A stretch of 64,000 nt of DNA from Niastella populi (GTDB lineage Bacteria; Bacteroidota; Bacteroidia; Chitinophagales; Chitinophagaceae). The stretch lies in contig NZ_LWBP01000089.1 in the NCBI RefSeq assembly GCF_002078015.1, positions 62,001 through 126,000 on the forward strand, written 5' to 3'. Positions 35,635 through 45,424 of the stretch are shown here, piece by piece. The notes below the pieces were generated by a model. It made no database searches. It was given only the letters and a program-made list of their open reading frames with translations, and was not told the origin of the DNA. Position 1 is the first letter of the stretch; every line of letters begins with the position of its first letter. The position numbers and the translations under genes were made by a program.

Positions 35635-36339
35635 TTCATTTCTCTGTTTTTCATTCTTCATTTCCACAATCCATTCCTGGGCCTGTTCCATCGACATGGC
35701 CTTTTCAACTGTGAACTCACCAATTCTTGTACGGCACAGGCTGCTGAGATAGGCGCCGCAACCGGCTGCCTGCCCAACATCATTGGCAAGACTGCGGATA
35801 TACGTTCCGGTGGAGCACACCACCCTGAAATGCACTACGGGCAGTTCTATCTTTGTAAACTCAAATTCCTTGATCACTATTTTTCGGGGTTCCAGTTCAA
35901 TGGTCTGGCCCTTACGCGCCAGCTCATACACCCGTACCCCGTCTTTTTTAATGGCCGAATGCATGGGCGGCACCTGTAACTGTTCGCCGGTAAATTGTTG
36001 GGCAATGGCGGCCAGTTGTTCAGGTGTAACGGAACTGTAATCCTTAAAACCGGTGGGTTCGCTTTCCAGGTCGTAGGTAGGTGTGGTTGCGCCAAAGGTA
36101 AACGTACCGGTATACTCCTTTTCCTGCGCCATGTATTCATTGATGCGCTTGGTAAATTTCCCGGTGCAGAGGATCAGTAACCCCGTAGCCAGCGGGTCGA
36201 GCGTACCGGCATGACCTACTTTTTTTATTTTGATCGAATTGCGGATCTTTCTAACGACATCAAAGGAAGTCCACTCAAGTGGCTTATTGATCAATAAAAC
36301 CTGTCCTTCTTCAAACATATTTTTTGGCGCCTGTTGCAT
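35617..36339 (-). CDS. truB: tRNA pseudouridine(55) synthase
   Basis: Makes pseudouridine 55 in the T-loop of tRNAs. The 240-residue protein has NKPLEWTSFDVVRKIR and the catalytic-Asp motif VGHAGTLDPLATGLL (Asp48), then YTGTFTFGATTPTYDLESEP, PPMHSAIKKDGVRVYELARKG and CSTGTYIRSLANDVG, all standard. ATG 36318 (MFEEGQVLLINKP) is an alternative start. The C-terminus (EWIVEMKNEKQRNEQGDTE) is a short tail encoded partly by repeat-like DNA. It is a minus-strand single gene converging on tamL. Confidence 0.96.
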   Translation of the reverse strand: MQQAPKNMFEEGQVLLINKPLEWTSFDVVRKIRNSIKIKKVGHAGTLDPLATGLLILCTGKFTKRINEYMAQEKEYTGTFTFGATTPTYDLESEPTGFKDYSSVTPEQLAAIAQQFTGEQLQVPPMHSAIKKDGVRVYELARKGQTIELEPRKIVIKEFEFTKIELPVVHFRVVCSTGTYIRSLANDVGQAAGCGAYLSSLCRTRIGEFTVEKAMSMEQAQEWIVEMKNEKQRNEQGDTE

Positions 36340-36419
36340 TTGGGTGCGAAGCTAATAAAAATGATCGGTTCCATCAGTTTGCCCGGTAACAGATCAACCT
36401 GTTTTATTAAAACACCCAT

Positions 36420-37766
36420 CTATATCGCCTGCCTTGCCTTCAGCTCCAGGTATTTATTCACGGTATTTACCGTTAAATGCTGCGGTGCGGTGAGAATGGT
36501 GAAAATGCCGTGCTGCTGCAATTCTTTTACGATCAGCCGCTTTTCATAAACAAACTTTTCGGCAATGGTTTTGGTGTAAACGGTTTCTATATCGTTCGCC
36601 GGCTGATCGGTCAACTGGCGCAGTTCGGTATTCTCGAAAAACACCACCAGCACCAGGTGATTGCGGGCAATATGCCTGATGTATGGCAGCTGCCGTTGCA
36701 AACCCGATAAGGATTCGAAATTGGTAAACAATATGATGAGGCTGCGTTGTGCAATGCGGGTACGCACATGCGCATACAGTTTTTCAAAATCGCTTTCGAG
36801 GAATTTTGTTTGCTGGTTGTACAGGGTTTCAAGAATGCTGCCCATTTGGGAAGCCTTGCGGTCGGCCGGTAAAAAATTACCGATGTTCTCGGCAAAAGTT
36901 ACCAGTCCGGCCTTATCCTGTTTTATAAGGGCCACCCGCGATAAGATCAGCGTGGCGTTGATGGCATAATCGAGCAGGGTCATTCCTTCGAAAGGCATTT
37001 TCATTACGCGGCCTTTATCGATGATACAATATACCTGCTGGCTGCGTTCATCGGTGTAATTGTTCACCATCAGTTGTCCGCCTTTGCGGGCGGTGGCTTT
37101 CCAGTTGATACTGCGAATATCATCGCCGGTCACGTATTCTTTGATCTGTTCAAACTCGAGGCTATGCCCTATTTTCCTGATCTTGCGGCTGCCGGCTTCG
37201 GCAAGGTTGTTTGAATAAGCCAGCAGCTCAAACTGGCGCAACGCGAGGTAGGAAGGCAATACTTTTACCATTTGCTCTCCTTCCCGCTTTAAACGGCGCA
37301 CCACCAGCTGCAACGGGCTTTTTACAAATACGTTGGTATCGTTAAAAATATATTCGCCGCGCGCTGTAGGGCGCAGGTTATACGCTATGTTTTGCGTTTC
37401 GCCGCTGTTCAGCGTGGCATCTACAGAAAAATCACGTTGCTGGAACTGCACCGGAATTTCATCGATCACTTTCAGCGTAATGCGAAAATGGAACTGGTTG
37501 GTAATGGCCAGTTGCACTTTGTTGATATCGCCATTGCTGAACTTCTCGCTCACGATCCGTTCTATCTTCAGGCCTTCCTTTTTCACGAACAGCAAACCAT
37601 AATCGAGCACCACCATGGCCAGAAAAAACCACAGGCTTATTTTCGCCACCGGTAAAAGCACCGGCCAGTTGTACGACAATACATACAATAAAATAACCCC
37701 TACGAACGCCCAGTAAAAATGGCGGCCAAAGAAGAGTGGTAATATGAATCTTTTGTATAAGGTCAT
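36420..37766 (-). CDS. DUF58 domain protein
   Basis: A 448-residue membrane protein with two N-terminal helices (about 12-52) and a beta-rich region (ANQFHFRITLKVIDEIPVQF) before the DUF58 / vWA-like domain: SRKIRKIGHSLEFEQIKEYV then GDDIRSINWKATAR, the family hallmark, and YCIIDKGRVMKMPFEG in place of the MIDAS strand. DUF58 proteins act with MoxR ATPases in cofactor or surface-complex assembly. It is the last gene of the cluster, set apart from moxR by a word-array element. Confidence 0.92.
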   Translation of the reverse strand: MTLYKRFILPLFFGRHFYWAFVGVILLYVLSYNWPVLLPVAKISLWFFLAMVVLDYGLLFVKKEGLKIERIVSEKFSNGDINKVQLAITNQFHFRITLKVIDEIPVQFQQRDFSVDATLNSGETQNIAYNLRPTARGEYIFNDTNVFVKSPLQLVVRRLKREGEQMVKVLPSYLALRQFELLAYSNNLAEAGSRKIRKIGHSLEFEQIKEYVTGDDIRSINWKATARKGGQLMVNNYTDERSQQVYCIIDKGRVMKMPFEGMTLLDYAINATLILSRVALIKQDKAGLVTFAENIGNFLPADRKASQMGSILETLYNQQTKFLESDFEKLYAHVRTRIAQRSLIILFTNFESLSGLQRQLPYIRHIARNHLVLVVFFENTELRQLTDQPANDIETVYTKTIAEKFVYEKRLIVKELQQHGIFTILTAPQHLTVNTVNKYLELKARQAI

Positions 37767-37795
37767 GCTTCAGTGAATAAAGGATGTGCACGGCA

Positions 37796-37920
37796 CTATT
37801 AAACGGTTTGTGGTTTATGGTTTGTTGTTTGTGGTTCTTTAATCTCAGGCTGTCCGATAATTTTCGGGCAGCATTAATTGCGGCAGCAACAACAAACCAC
37901 AAACTACAAACAACAAACAT
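37796..37920. repeat. Word array: AACCACA type, GCGGCAGCAAC inverted element in the MoxR operon
   Basis: The left arm has five 7-base words (GGTTTGT, GGTTTAT, GGTTTGT, TGTTTGT, GGTTCTT); the right arm has GCGGCAGCAAC then AACAAACCACAAACTACAAA and ends at the moxR stop (37921). The core holds its own stem, GCTGTCCGA with TCGGGCAGC. The arms can pair imperfectly over ~35 bases. It lies between co-directional moxR and DUF58 genes. Confidence 0.75.
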
Positions 37921-38895
37921 TTACCTTGGAACCTCTATGGTAGAAATGATCTGCTGTATCACATCATCGGTAGAAGCGCCTTCCATTTCTTTGTCGGGCG
38001 TCAATACGATACGGTGACGCAATACCGGCGGAATAACATAGATGATATCATCGGGCGTTACAAAATCGCGGCCGCGCATGGAGGCCAGCGCTTTGGCGCC
38101 GTTCAGAATACCTATGGATGCCCGGGGCGATGCGCCGAGGTAAATCGATTTGTGATTGCGCGTATTGGCCACAATAGTGGTAATGAAACTGATCAGTTTT
38201 TCTTCCACATGTATGGTGCGTACCTGTTTGCGTAACTCCTGGATCTGGGTGGCGGTCAACGCGGCCTGTACCTGGTTTACCATATCGCCGAGGTGCTGCT
38301 GGTGATGTTGCAACACCACCCTGAACTCCTGTTCGGCCGTAGGATACGAAACGTTTATTTTGAACAGGAAACGATCGAGCTGCGCTTCGGGTAAATGGTA
38401 AGTTCCCTCCTGCTCTATGGGATTTTGCGTAGCCACCACCATAAACGGGGTCGATAACTGGTACGAATGACCGTCAACCGTAATCTGCCGCTCTTCCATC
38501 ACCTCGAACAGGGCAGCCTGCGTTTTGGCCGGGGCGCGGTTGATCTCATCTATCAACACAATATTGCTGAAGATGGGGCCTTTATTAAATTGAAAAGAAG
38601 AATCTTTGGGATTGAAAACCGACGTACCAATTACGTCACTGGGCATCAGGTCGGGGGTGAACTGGATACGTGAAAAACCAACCGAAATGCTTTTGCTCAG
38701 CAGTTTGGCAGTAAGAGTTTTGGCTACGCCCGGTACACCTTCAATAAGAACGTGCCCGTCGGCCAGTACAGCCGCCAGCAACAGTTCAACCATCTGTTCC
38801 TGCCCAACGATCACTTTGCCTATCTCTGTTTTTAAGGTATGTACCGATTGTTGCAGTGTGCTGAGATCGGTTCTGACATCGAAAAAGTTTTCCAT
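37921..38895 (-). CDS. MoxR-family AAA ATPase
   Basis: A 324-residue chaperone-like AAA+ ATPase. Walker A is EGVPGVAKTLTAKLL, Walker B VLIDEINRAPAKTQAALFEVM, sensor 1 VVATQNPIEQEGTYHLPEAQLDRF, and the C-terminal lid carries GASPRASIGILNGAKALA. MoxR proteins work with DUF58/vWA partners to activate or assemble targets, here probably for the membrane proteins encoded by the same cluster. It starts 3 bases after the upstream DUF4350 gene, so translation is coupled. Confidence 0.95.
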   Translation of the reverse strand: MENFFDVRTDLSTLQQSVHTLKTEIGKVIVGQEQMVELLLAAVLADGHVLIEGVPGVAKTLTAKLLSKSISVGFSRIQFTPDLMPSDVIGTSVFNPKDSSFQFNKGPIFSNIVLIDEINRAPAKTQAALFEVMEERQITVDGHSYQLSTPFMVVATQNPIEQEGTYHLPEAQLDRFLFKINVSYPTAEQEFRVVLQHHQQHLGDMVNQVQAALTATQIQELRKQVRTIHVEEKLISFITTIVANTRNHKSIYLGASPRASIGILNGAKALASMRGRDFVTPDDIIYVIPPVLRHRIVLTPDKEMEGASTDDVIQQIISTIEVPR

Positions 38896-38898
38896 GTA

Positions 38899-40155
38899 TT
38901 ATACGTGTTTATAAAAATGCTCCAATTTACGATTCAGTTCAAGTAACCCTTCATCGGTTACGGAAGGCTCGTCCTGTAACATGTTCATAAAATATAACAG
39001 GTCCTTCAATTGACCGGCATCATACCCGGTTTTCCAGGCCAGTCTTTTTTCGAATTCAGGATCGGTGAATGAAGTACGGATGCCGTACCTGCTGCGCACA
39101 TAATCCTGAAAATGCGCGGCCATTTTATAGGCCAGGTTCTTATTATCGCGCCGCTGAAAATACAACCGCCCTATTGTCTTTACAAAATCAACCGACGCGT
39201 TCTTCAATGGTTGTATAACCGGTATTGCCCGTTGTTTGCGTTTGCTTTCAAACAGGTAAATGATCAGCATCAGCAACAGCAGCAACCACATGGCCTGCGC
39301 CAGTGCGGGTTGTTTGCTCAGCCAGCTTCCTGCGCCAAACAATCCTTTTCCATTTTTATTCGAACCATCACTGCTGCCGCCTTTGTGATAGCGAAAGTAA
39401 TCGTCCCACCGCACCACTTCACTGTTCTTCGGCAGGTAAGAAAATACGTTATCGTAGTACGCTTTGTTATTCTTATGCAGTAAAAAGAAATTGGTAAAAG
39501 CCGCCGGCGCCAGGTGTATGTACAGCGAACCGCCGCCTTCATAATTGAACTGCACAAAATTCGGCCGCCCGAATTTATCCTTTCCCAATACGGTGGTAAA
39601 TGCGGAATCTATCGATACAAAATAATTATCCAGCGCCTTACCGGGGTACGTGTACGACAAGGAATCCCTGGTGCCCGGGTTTATTACACTTACCGTAAGC
39701 GAATCTTCGGTATTGAAAGAACTGGAATAATAAGCCGTTTTCAGGTGCAGGCTATCGAGCAGCGTTTCATGAATGCGCAGGCCTGAAATAAACACATGCT
39801 GCCCCCTCGATACCATGCCCAATAAAGCGGCGGCTTCATTTTCATCGGGAATAATATCGGTGGCAATAATGATATAGGTGGTTTTGCTGTCTTCCGCGCT
39901 TACCTCAACATTATCTTCCTTTAAGTTCTTTACCGTATAGGATTTATACCTGTCGGGCGAGTTTTTATTGATGATCACCGTAGCCTCCGGAAACATATGC
40001 GACAGGTTCTCATAGGCAACATAAGTGCCATAGGGAATTTTATCGCTCCGCCACAAGGTTACCCGTTTGTTCAAACGTTTTGAGTTACAACCGGCCAGTA
40101 AACCGGTGAGCGCCACCAGCCAGGTCAAAAATCGATATCGTATTATTGGTTTCAA
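38899..40155 (-). CDS. DUF4350 domain lipoprotein/membrane protein
   Basis: A 418-residue protein whose N-terminus reads as a lipoprotein signal (TGLLAGC, Cys23). The periplasmic domain (about 30-280) has the ABC-type GATase-like fold common to DUF4350 (YGTYVAYENLSHMFPEATV; IIIATDIIPDENEAAALL). A helix near 285-305 (MWLLLLLMLIIYLFESKRK) then leads to a cytoplasmic tail. The start is a TTG at 40155 that overlaps the upstream TGA by 4 bases (TTGA). DUF4350 members usually sit in MoxR/DUF58/DUF4129 clusters; the exact role is unknown. Confidence 0.85.
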   Translation of the reverse strand: MKPIIRYRFLTWLVALTGLLAGCNSKRLNKRVTLWRSDKIPYGTYVAYENLSHMFPEATVIINKNSPDRYKSYTVKNLKEDNVEVSAEDSKTTYIIIATDIIPDENEAAALLGMVSRGQHVFISGLRIHETLLDSLHLKTAYYSSSFNTEDSLTVSVINPGTRDSLSYTYPGKALDNYFVSIDSAFTTVLGKDKFGRPNFVQFNYEGGGSLYIHLAPAAFTNFFLLHKNNKAYYDNVFSYLPKNSEVVRWDDYFRYHKGGSSDGSNKNGKGLFGAGSWLSKQPALAQAMWLLLLLMLIIYLFESKRKQRAIPVIQPLKNASVDFVKTIGRLYFQRRDNKNLAYKMAAHFQDYVRSRYGIRTSFTDPEFEKRLAWKTGYDAGQLKDLLYFMNMLQDEPSVTDEGLLELNRKLEHFYKHV

Positions 40156-40973
40156 GAATTCACTGCGTTGTAAAAGTGGCTGAAATTTTTTTGTACCAGG
40201 TCGAACTGTTCATCGGTTATCGCAAATTCGCCATACCACACATAATCGTACACCCGGGTAAGAAAACTGAATTCGTTGGCCAGCTTGCGGCCGCTCATTT
40301 GGGTAACATATTCATGGTTGGTGCCATCGACATGATACCTGATCCATTGTTTATCGTTCAGCTGGTGCAGGGCTTTCAGGTACATATACCGCACCGCAAG
40401 GCGGTGCTCTTTAGCTGCAATGGTTTGTTTTATCTTTTCATCGAAATTGATATCGGCTATATCTGTTTCTTCTTCCTCTCCCCGGGCCAGCCTGGCTTTT
40501 CTGTATGAACTGAAAAGGTACAGTTTGTTCACTACCACAATCCGGTATACGACAAATGCAAAAAATGCGATCAGCAATCCATAGGTGAACCGCCTGATGG
40601 TCGTTACCGAAAAGAAATCATAGAAATACTCCCAGAACCCCTTGCTGTCTGGCTTTGCCTTTATTTCGGGCTGGGGTTCCCGCTCCCACGATCTGGGATC
40701 GTTGGCATATCCGAAATCCTTTCGCTTTTGCATACTGCGGATGGCAGAGTCGGGCACTTGTCTGAATTCGGGTTGCTGTTCCTGCAGCGTACCGCTCCTT
40801 ATTCCATTATCATCATTGAACTCAACCGGCGGCGCAATCACCGTATCTGCTATTACTTCTTCGTCCTGTGCACGAACGGGAGCGATGCAGGAAAGCAACG
40901 CGGCCAGGCACAGTACGAACCTGAGGTTTTTTACAGTGGGAAGCGGTAACCGGTATGAAACAAAATAGTTCAT
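40152..40973 (-). CDS. DUF4129-like membrane protein
   Basis: A 273-residue protein: signal peptide (about 1-34, ending CIAPVRAQ), a periplasmic acidic stretch (EEVIADTVIAPP), one transmembrane helix (about 150-172, TYGLLIAFFAFVVYRIVVV) and a C-terminal cytoplasmic helical domain of DUF4129 type (KEHRLAVRYMYLKALHQLN, GREF-like LTRVYDYVWYGEF). ATG 40973 is used; the upstream ATG at 41048 overlaps SpoIIM codons. The stop overlaps the DUF4350 start. Role is presumed to be part of a MoxR-activated membrane complex. Confidence 0.82.
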   Translation of the reverse strand: MNYFVSYRLPLPTVKNLRFVLCLAALLSCIAPVRAQDEEVIADTVIAPPVEFNDDNGIRSGTLQEQQPEFRQVPDSAIRSMQKRKDFGYANDPRSWEREPQPEIKAKPDSKGFWEYFYDFFSVTTIRRFTYGLLIAFFAFVVYRIVVVNKLYLFSSYRKARLARGEEEETDIADINFDEKIKQTIAAKEHRLAVRYMYLKALHQLNDKQWIRYHVDGTNHEYVTQMSGRKLANEFSFLTRVYDYVWYGEFAITDEQFDLVQKNFSHFYNAVNS

Positions 40974-40989
40974 CGATCGGGCAAATAGT

Positions 40990-41958
40990 TTATTCAACGG
41001 CTTTTTCGGCTTTTGTTCGGCGTTGTACCTGTACGGGATACCATACAAAATACCAGATGATAAAAATAAACGAAACGGCGAGAATGAGGATGCTTACCCA
41101 ATATGGCATAGAAGAATAGGAATACCGGGTAACAAACCCTTCCAGAAATGCTGCCACCAGCAATACCGGCACCAGGGCGATCATCAATTTCATACCGTCC
41201 TTTGCGCCATTCATGAGGGAATGCAACCGCTTATGCGAGCCGGGGAACAGGATGCTGTTACCTAAGATCAGTCCGGCTGAGCCCGATAAAATGATAGCGG
41301 AGATCTCCAGCGTACCATGACACCAGATCACCAGGATCGACTGCCAGCCGAGGTTCTTGGCAAAAAAATAGTATTGAAAAGAACCCACCATTACGCCATT
41401 GGTGAATAACATATACACCGTTCCGAGGCCAAGGAAAATTCCCCAAACGAATACCTGGAACGATACGTAAATATTGTTCAGGGCAATGTAGGCAAACATA
41501 TTCAACGGGTTCGAGTGTTTGTACACGCCGAACGGATCGCCTTTGGAGATATTGTCTTCCGTCATTTCAACATACCCATCGCCCAGCACGCCTCTTACAA
41601 ATGTTTCATCATGGGCTGCGGAAAATGCCGACATTATCGCAAAACCAACAAAAATGAGAAATGCATAAAGTATTTCGCGGTGATGCCGGCGAATGGTAAG
41701 CGGCAGCTCCGTTTTAAAGAAACGCGTAATGCGGGAAGATTCTTCCCGTTTGTTCCTGTAAATAGTGAGGTAAATGCGCGAAGCCAGATCGTTCAGATAC
41801 TGCGTTACCTTGCTGTGCGGATAAAACGTTTTGGAATAACCAAGGTCATTTACCAGTTCGGTGAACTGTTGCGCCATTTCATCAGGATCGGTAGGTGCTT
41901 CATATTGGTACTTCCGCCACTTATCAATATTTTTCTTTATAAATAGTCCTTCTCTCAC
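40990..41958 (-). CDS. SpoIIM-family membrane protein
   Basis: A 322-residue protein of the stage II sporulation M family, with a soluble N-terminus (about 1-85) and about six helices (LYAFLIFVGFAIMSAFSAA, LNNIYVSFQVFVWGIFLGLG, WQSILVIWCHGTLEISAIIL, ALVPVLLVAAFLEGF, VSILILAVSFIFIIWYFVWY). The WCHGTLEISAI block is typical. In non-sporulating bacteria SpoIIM-like proteins travel with RDD, DUF4129 and MoxR genes, as here; a forespore role is not implied. It heads the minus-strand operon and faces the RDD gene. Confidence 0.93.
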   Translation of the reverse strand: MREGLFIKKNIDKWRKYQYEAPTDPDEMAQQFTELVNDLGYSKTFYPHSKVTQYLNDLASRIYLTIYRNKREESSRITRFFKTELPLTIRRHHREILYAFLIFVGFAIMSAFSAAHDETFVRGVLGDGYVEMTEDNISKGDPFGVYKHSNPLNMFAYIALNNIYVSFQVFVWGIFLGLGTVYMLFTNGVMVGSFQYYFFAKNLGWQSILVIWCHGTLEISAIILSGSAGLILGNSILFPGSHKRLHSLMNGAKDGMKLMIALVPVLLVAAFLEGFVTRYSYSSMPYWVSILILAVSFIFIIWYFVWYPVQVQRRTKAEKAVE

Positions 41959-42084
41959 GCAGACGTATTTTTAAGTTTCAAATCTACCTATTCAGGCCCA
42001 AATAAAACGGGTTCATAAATATAATAGTGAAATTTTGCACGTTATAACGTTGTGATACAGATAATTCTTGTTATAGTTTGCAGA

Positions 42085-42160
42085 ATAATACCCCCCGGCC
42101 CCCTAAAGGGGAAGAAATTACGATTTTCAACCAGTTACCAGTTTCCTGTTACCGGATCCG
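42085..42160. repeat. CCCCCGG-CCCCC-TAAA-GGGG element plus CCAGTTACC words
   Basis: CCCCCCGGCCCCCTAAAGGGGA (42091-42112) carries a C-run/G-run hairpin with a TAAA loop; this word is familiar from Bacteroidetes intergenic DNA (from memory). It is followed by CAGTTACCAGTTTCC and TGTTACCGGATCCGG words. The C/G part resembles the insertion in the CCA-adding enzyme gene at 51512-51545. Confidence 0.6.
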
Positions 42161-42240
42161 GATGGTAATTGCGGGTGTTTTATTTTGGGTTCCCGGAACG
42201 TAAATGATGGAATTTGTATATTGTAAGCTGAAGAATACCT

Positions 42241-43005
42241 ATGCTATTAGTCAAATTAGATACCGGTTTTAACATTGAAGTAGAGTTCGCGCTCAGTCCG
42301 TTCCATCGCCGCTTTTTTGCCTGGCTCATCGATATTACCATCCAGGGTACCTACCTGTGGCTGGGTAATAAGTTCCTGAACGCCCTTGCGGGCCGCGACT
42401 GGGACGAGGAAATATGGCCTGTAGTGCTGTTCCTGCTGCCGTTCATTTTGTACCACCTGGTTTCGGAGATCACCATGAACGGGCAAAGCGTTGGGAAAAT
42501 GGTGATGCAGATAAAAGTGATGACGCTGCAGGGCGGGCAACCTTCCGTAAGCCAGTTCCTAATTCGCTGGCTTTTCCGCATTGTCGACTTTCCGGTCCTG
42601 ATGCTTCTCAGCACCATGACGGGGTATACAAACTGGTGGACGGTACTGATACTTTTTGCCGGGTTGATATGCACCATCGCCACGCCAAAATCGCAACGTA
42701 TTGGCGACCTGCTGGCCGGCACCATTCTCATTGATCTTAAAAAACGCACTTCCTGGGAGGATACGGTGTTTACAGAAGTGGAATCAACCTATCAGCCACG
42801 CTACCCGCAGGTGATGCAGTTGAGCGACCGCGACATCAATACCCTGAAGAATATTATTGAAACGGTGAAAAAGCGGAACGACTATGACCTGTCGCTTAAA
42901 ATTGCCGACCGCATACAGTCGAAACTTAAAATGCGCACCGACCAGGACGCACTGGATTTCCTGCAAACGCTGCTGAAGGATTACAACTATTATTCTACCA
43001 ACTAA
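42241..43005 (+). CDS. RDD family membrane protein
   Basis: A 254-residue protein. The N-terminal half has the RDD signature, FHRRFFAWLIDITIQGTYLW, and three or four helices (VVLFLLPFILYHLVSEI, PVLMLLSTMTGYTNWWTVL), with NGQSVGKMVMQIKVM and the late SQRIGDLLAGTILID typical of the family. The C-terminal ~75 residues are soluble (LSDRDINTLKNIIETVKKRN). RDD proteins are implicated in transport or regulation, but not in a known reaction here. It is divergent from spoIIM and belongs functionally with the MoxR cluster. Confidence 0.93.
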   Translation: MLLVKLDTGFNIEVEFALSPFHRRFFAWLIDITIQGTYLWLGNKFLNALAGRDWDEEIWPVVLFLLPFILYHLVSEITMNGQSVGKMVMQIKVMTLQGGQPSVSQFLIRWLFRIVDFPVLMLLSTMTGYTNWWTVLILFAGLICTIATPKSQRIGDLLAGTILIDLKKRTSWEDTVFTEVESTYQPRYPQVMQLSDRDINTLKNIIETVKKRNDYDLSLKIADRIQSKLKMRTDQDALDFLQTLLKDYNYYSTN

Positions 43006-43010
43006 AAAAA

Positions 43011-43061
43011 CAAGCGCCGGATATGTCAGCGCCAAACGGCCCTGCAATTTTCCGGCGCTGA
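43011..43061 (-). terminator. Terminator-like hairpin between RDD and DUF5362 genes
   Basis: AGCGCCGG (43013-43020) pairs with CCGGCGCT (43052-43059) around a 31-base loop. On the minus strand a T-rich run follows, suiting the minus-strand DUF5362 gene; the plus-strand side is less typical. Confidence 0.5.
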
Positions 43062-43095
43062 TTCTATATAATAATCCGGTTGAACGCTTCGCATG

Positions 43096-43569
43096 CTATC
43101 TTGAAACGGCAAAAACGAGCCCTATCACGAATATCAATGCATACAATGAAATAAGCACCAGCGTTAATATTCCTATATATTTATAACACAATTTCAGCTG
43201 ACGGAATGAAGCTATCAGGGTCTCCTGGTCGTTGTTGCCCAATGCCTGCAGCATTTTGTTCGAGAATTTGAACATAAACAAACAGGGCATAAAATACAAT
43301 ACTACCATTGCAAGCAAAAGCACAACCTGGAAAATACCGCGATATCCAAACGCTGCGCTTAAAGGTGATGAATAGGCAGAATAAGAAGCCATGCTTCCCG
43401 CGAAAATGACTATGAGCAATATAAATCCCAGGGCAACAAAACCTACGATCGACAGGAATTTGGCCCATTTCGCCGTTTCGCGTAAGTGGCTGCTAACCTC
43501 ATGATCAATTTGTAATTCAAAAAGGTTCGATTCAGTGTTCGATGGGGCGGTCTGAATGTACTGTTCCAT
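43096..43569 (-). CDS. DUF5362 family membrane protein
   Basis: A 157-residue protein with four helices (about 38-60, 75-98, 105-112 and 130-155: FLSIVGFVALGFILLIVIFAG, FQVVLLLAMVVLYFMPCLFMF, YIGILTLVLISLYALIFVI). The connecting region has LQALGNNDQETLIASFRQLK, a block typical of the small Bacteroidetes DUF5362 family. No activity is known. Its only close neighbours are the converging RDD gene and the proS gene behind it. Confidence 0.78.
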   Translation of the reverse strand: MEQYIQTAPSNTESNLFELQIDHEVSSHLRETAKWAKFLSIVGFVALGFILLIVIFAGSMASYSAYSSPLSAAFGYRGIFQVVLLLAMVVLYFMPCLFMFKFSNKMLQALGNNDQETLIASFRQLKLCYKYIGILTLVLISLYALIFVIGLVFAVSR

Positions 43570-43709
43570 ATTATTTTATTGGATTTTTGGGGTTAAAAAT
43601 GATAGCAACGGGGCAAGATATAAAAATAGCGGGGAATCTGAAATACCCGCAAGAAAAAACCCGCTACCGGTTTACGGGTAACGGGTATTATACTATCGTA
43701 AATACATTG

Positions 43710-45188
43710 TCAATACGCCTGTGCGAACAATGCCCGTTGATTGGCGGGTTTGCCCGAGAACACACAAGTGCCTTCTTCCTGCGGGTTATCTAAAGGAATG
43801 CAACGGATGGTTGCTTTAGTTTTCTCCTTAATGGCATCTTCCGTTTCGGAAGTACCATCCCAGAACGCAGATACAAAACCACCTTTTTCATTGATGATGT
43901 TTACAAATTCATCCCAGGTATTGACGGTAGTTATATGCGAATTGCGGAAAGCCAGCGCTTTATTGTAAATAGATTGCTGAATTTCGGCCAGCAGCAGCAC
44001 AATGCGCTCAGGGAGGCCGTCCATCGATACGCTTTGTTTTTCTTTGGTATCGCGGCGGGCCAGCTCAACCGTATTGTTCTCGAGGTCTCTTAACCCGATC
44101 GCTACCCGAACAGGCACGCCTTTCATTTCATATTCGGCAAACTTCCAGCCCGGGCGTGCATTGTCGTTATCGTCGTATTTAACACGAACGCCGGCGGCCT
44201 TCAGCTGTTTTACCAGTTCCTGCACTTTTACGTCGATCTGCGCTTTTTGTTCTTCCCCTTTATAAATAGGAACGATCACCACCTGCAGCGGAGCGATCTT
44301 TGGCGGAATGATCAATCCCTGGTCGTCGCTATGCGCCATCACCAGCGCGCCGATAAGGCGGGTGCTTACGCCCCAGCTGGTAGCCCATACGTAATCGAGC
44401 TTGTTGTCTTTATCGGAAAACTTCACGTCAAACGCCTTGGCGAAGTTCTGCCCCAGAAAATGCGAAGTACCGGCCTGCAGGGCCTTGCCATCCTGCATAA
44501 GGGCCTCGATACAATAGGTATCAACGGCGCCGGCAAAACGTTCGTTCTCGGTTTTCACTCCTTTTATCACCGGCAATGCCATCCAGTTCTCTACAAAATC
44601 GGCGTACACGTTCAGCATCTGAATGGTTTCCTCCACCGCTTCTTTGGCCGTGGCGTGGGCGGTATGCCCCTCCTGCCATAAGAACTCGGCAGTACGCAGG
44701 AACAGGCGGGTGCGCATTTCCCAGCGAACCACATTGGCCCATTGGTTAATGAGCAGCGGCAGATCGCGGTAACTCTGGATCCAGTTTTTGTAGGTATTCC
44801 AGATAATGGCCTCGCTGGTGGGGCGAACCACCAGCTCTTCTTCGAGTTTTGCATCGGGATCAACCATCAGGGCGCCTTTTTTCGAAGGATCGGTCTTTAA
44901 CCGGTAGTGCGTTACAACCGCGCACTCCTTGGCAAATCCTTCGGCGTTCTTTTCCTCGGCTTCAAACAGACTTTTGGGAACGAACAGCGGGAAATAGGCG
45001 TTTACGTGCCCGGTGTCCTTGAACATTTTGTCAAGGGCGTCGCGCATGTTTTCCCACAGGCTGAACCCATAAGGTTTAATTACCATACAACCTCTTACGG
45101 CCGAATAATCGGCCAGGCCGCCTTTAATAACCAAATCGTTGTACCATTGCGAATAATCTGTGCTTCGGCTGGTGATCTCTTTGCTCAT
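43710..45188 (-). CDS. proS: Prolyl-tRNA synthetase
   Basis: Charges tRNA-Pro. The 492-residue enzyme is the short ProS type (archaeal/eukaryotic-like, without the INS editing domain). Class II motifs: [19 protein letters not shown], motif 2 [27 protein letters not shown], motif 3 [15 protein letters not shown] region and [20 protein letters not shown]. The anticodon-binding domain (about 290-400; [15 protein letters not shown]) and a zinc-binding-like C-terminus ([24 protein letters not shown]) follow. Single gene, near no other tRNA synthetase. Confidence 0.96.
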   Translation of the reverse strand: MSKEITSRSTDYSQWYNDLVIKGGLADYSAVRGCMVIKPYGFSLWENMRDALDKMFKDTGHVNAYFPLFVPKSLFEAEEKNAEGFAKECAVVTHYRLKTDPSKKGALMVDPDAKLEEELVVRPTSEAIIWNTYKNWIQSYRDLPLLINQWANVVRWEMRTRLFLRTAEFLWQEGHTAHATAKEAVEETIQMLNVYADFVENWMALPVIKGVKTENERFAGAVDTYCIEALMQDGKALQAGTSHFLGQNFAKAFDVKFSDKDNKLDYVWATSWGVSTRLIGALVMAHSDDQGLIIPPKIAPLQVVIVPIYKGEEQKAQIDVKVQELVKQLKAAGVRVKYDDNDNARPGWKFAEYEMKGVPVRVAIGLRDLENNTVELARRDTKEKQSVSMDGLPERIVLLLAEIQQSIYNKALAFRNSHITTVNTWDEFVNIINEKGGFVSAFWDGTSETEDAIKEKTKATIRCIPLDNPQEEGTCVFSGKPANQRALFAQAY

Positions 45189-45424
45189 GTTTTATTTTTT
45201 ATATAGATCGGAGTCTTTTTAATGATGATTTAATTCCGCTTGGCCTGCCCTTCCAGCCTCATTATCAGGCATTTTGTCGATAAATTTTAACATTCGTCAA
45301 GCAATTATTTCCTGGCAGGGGCTGTCTTTTTTGTGTAACTTTAGTTCGGGAAAAACGCAAAAGTAGCATTTAGCTGCTGAATGTGAATTGCTTTCAAATT
45401 ATTTAGTAGTCTAAAACCATTACT

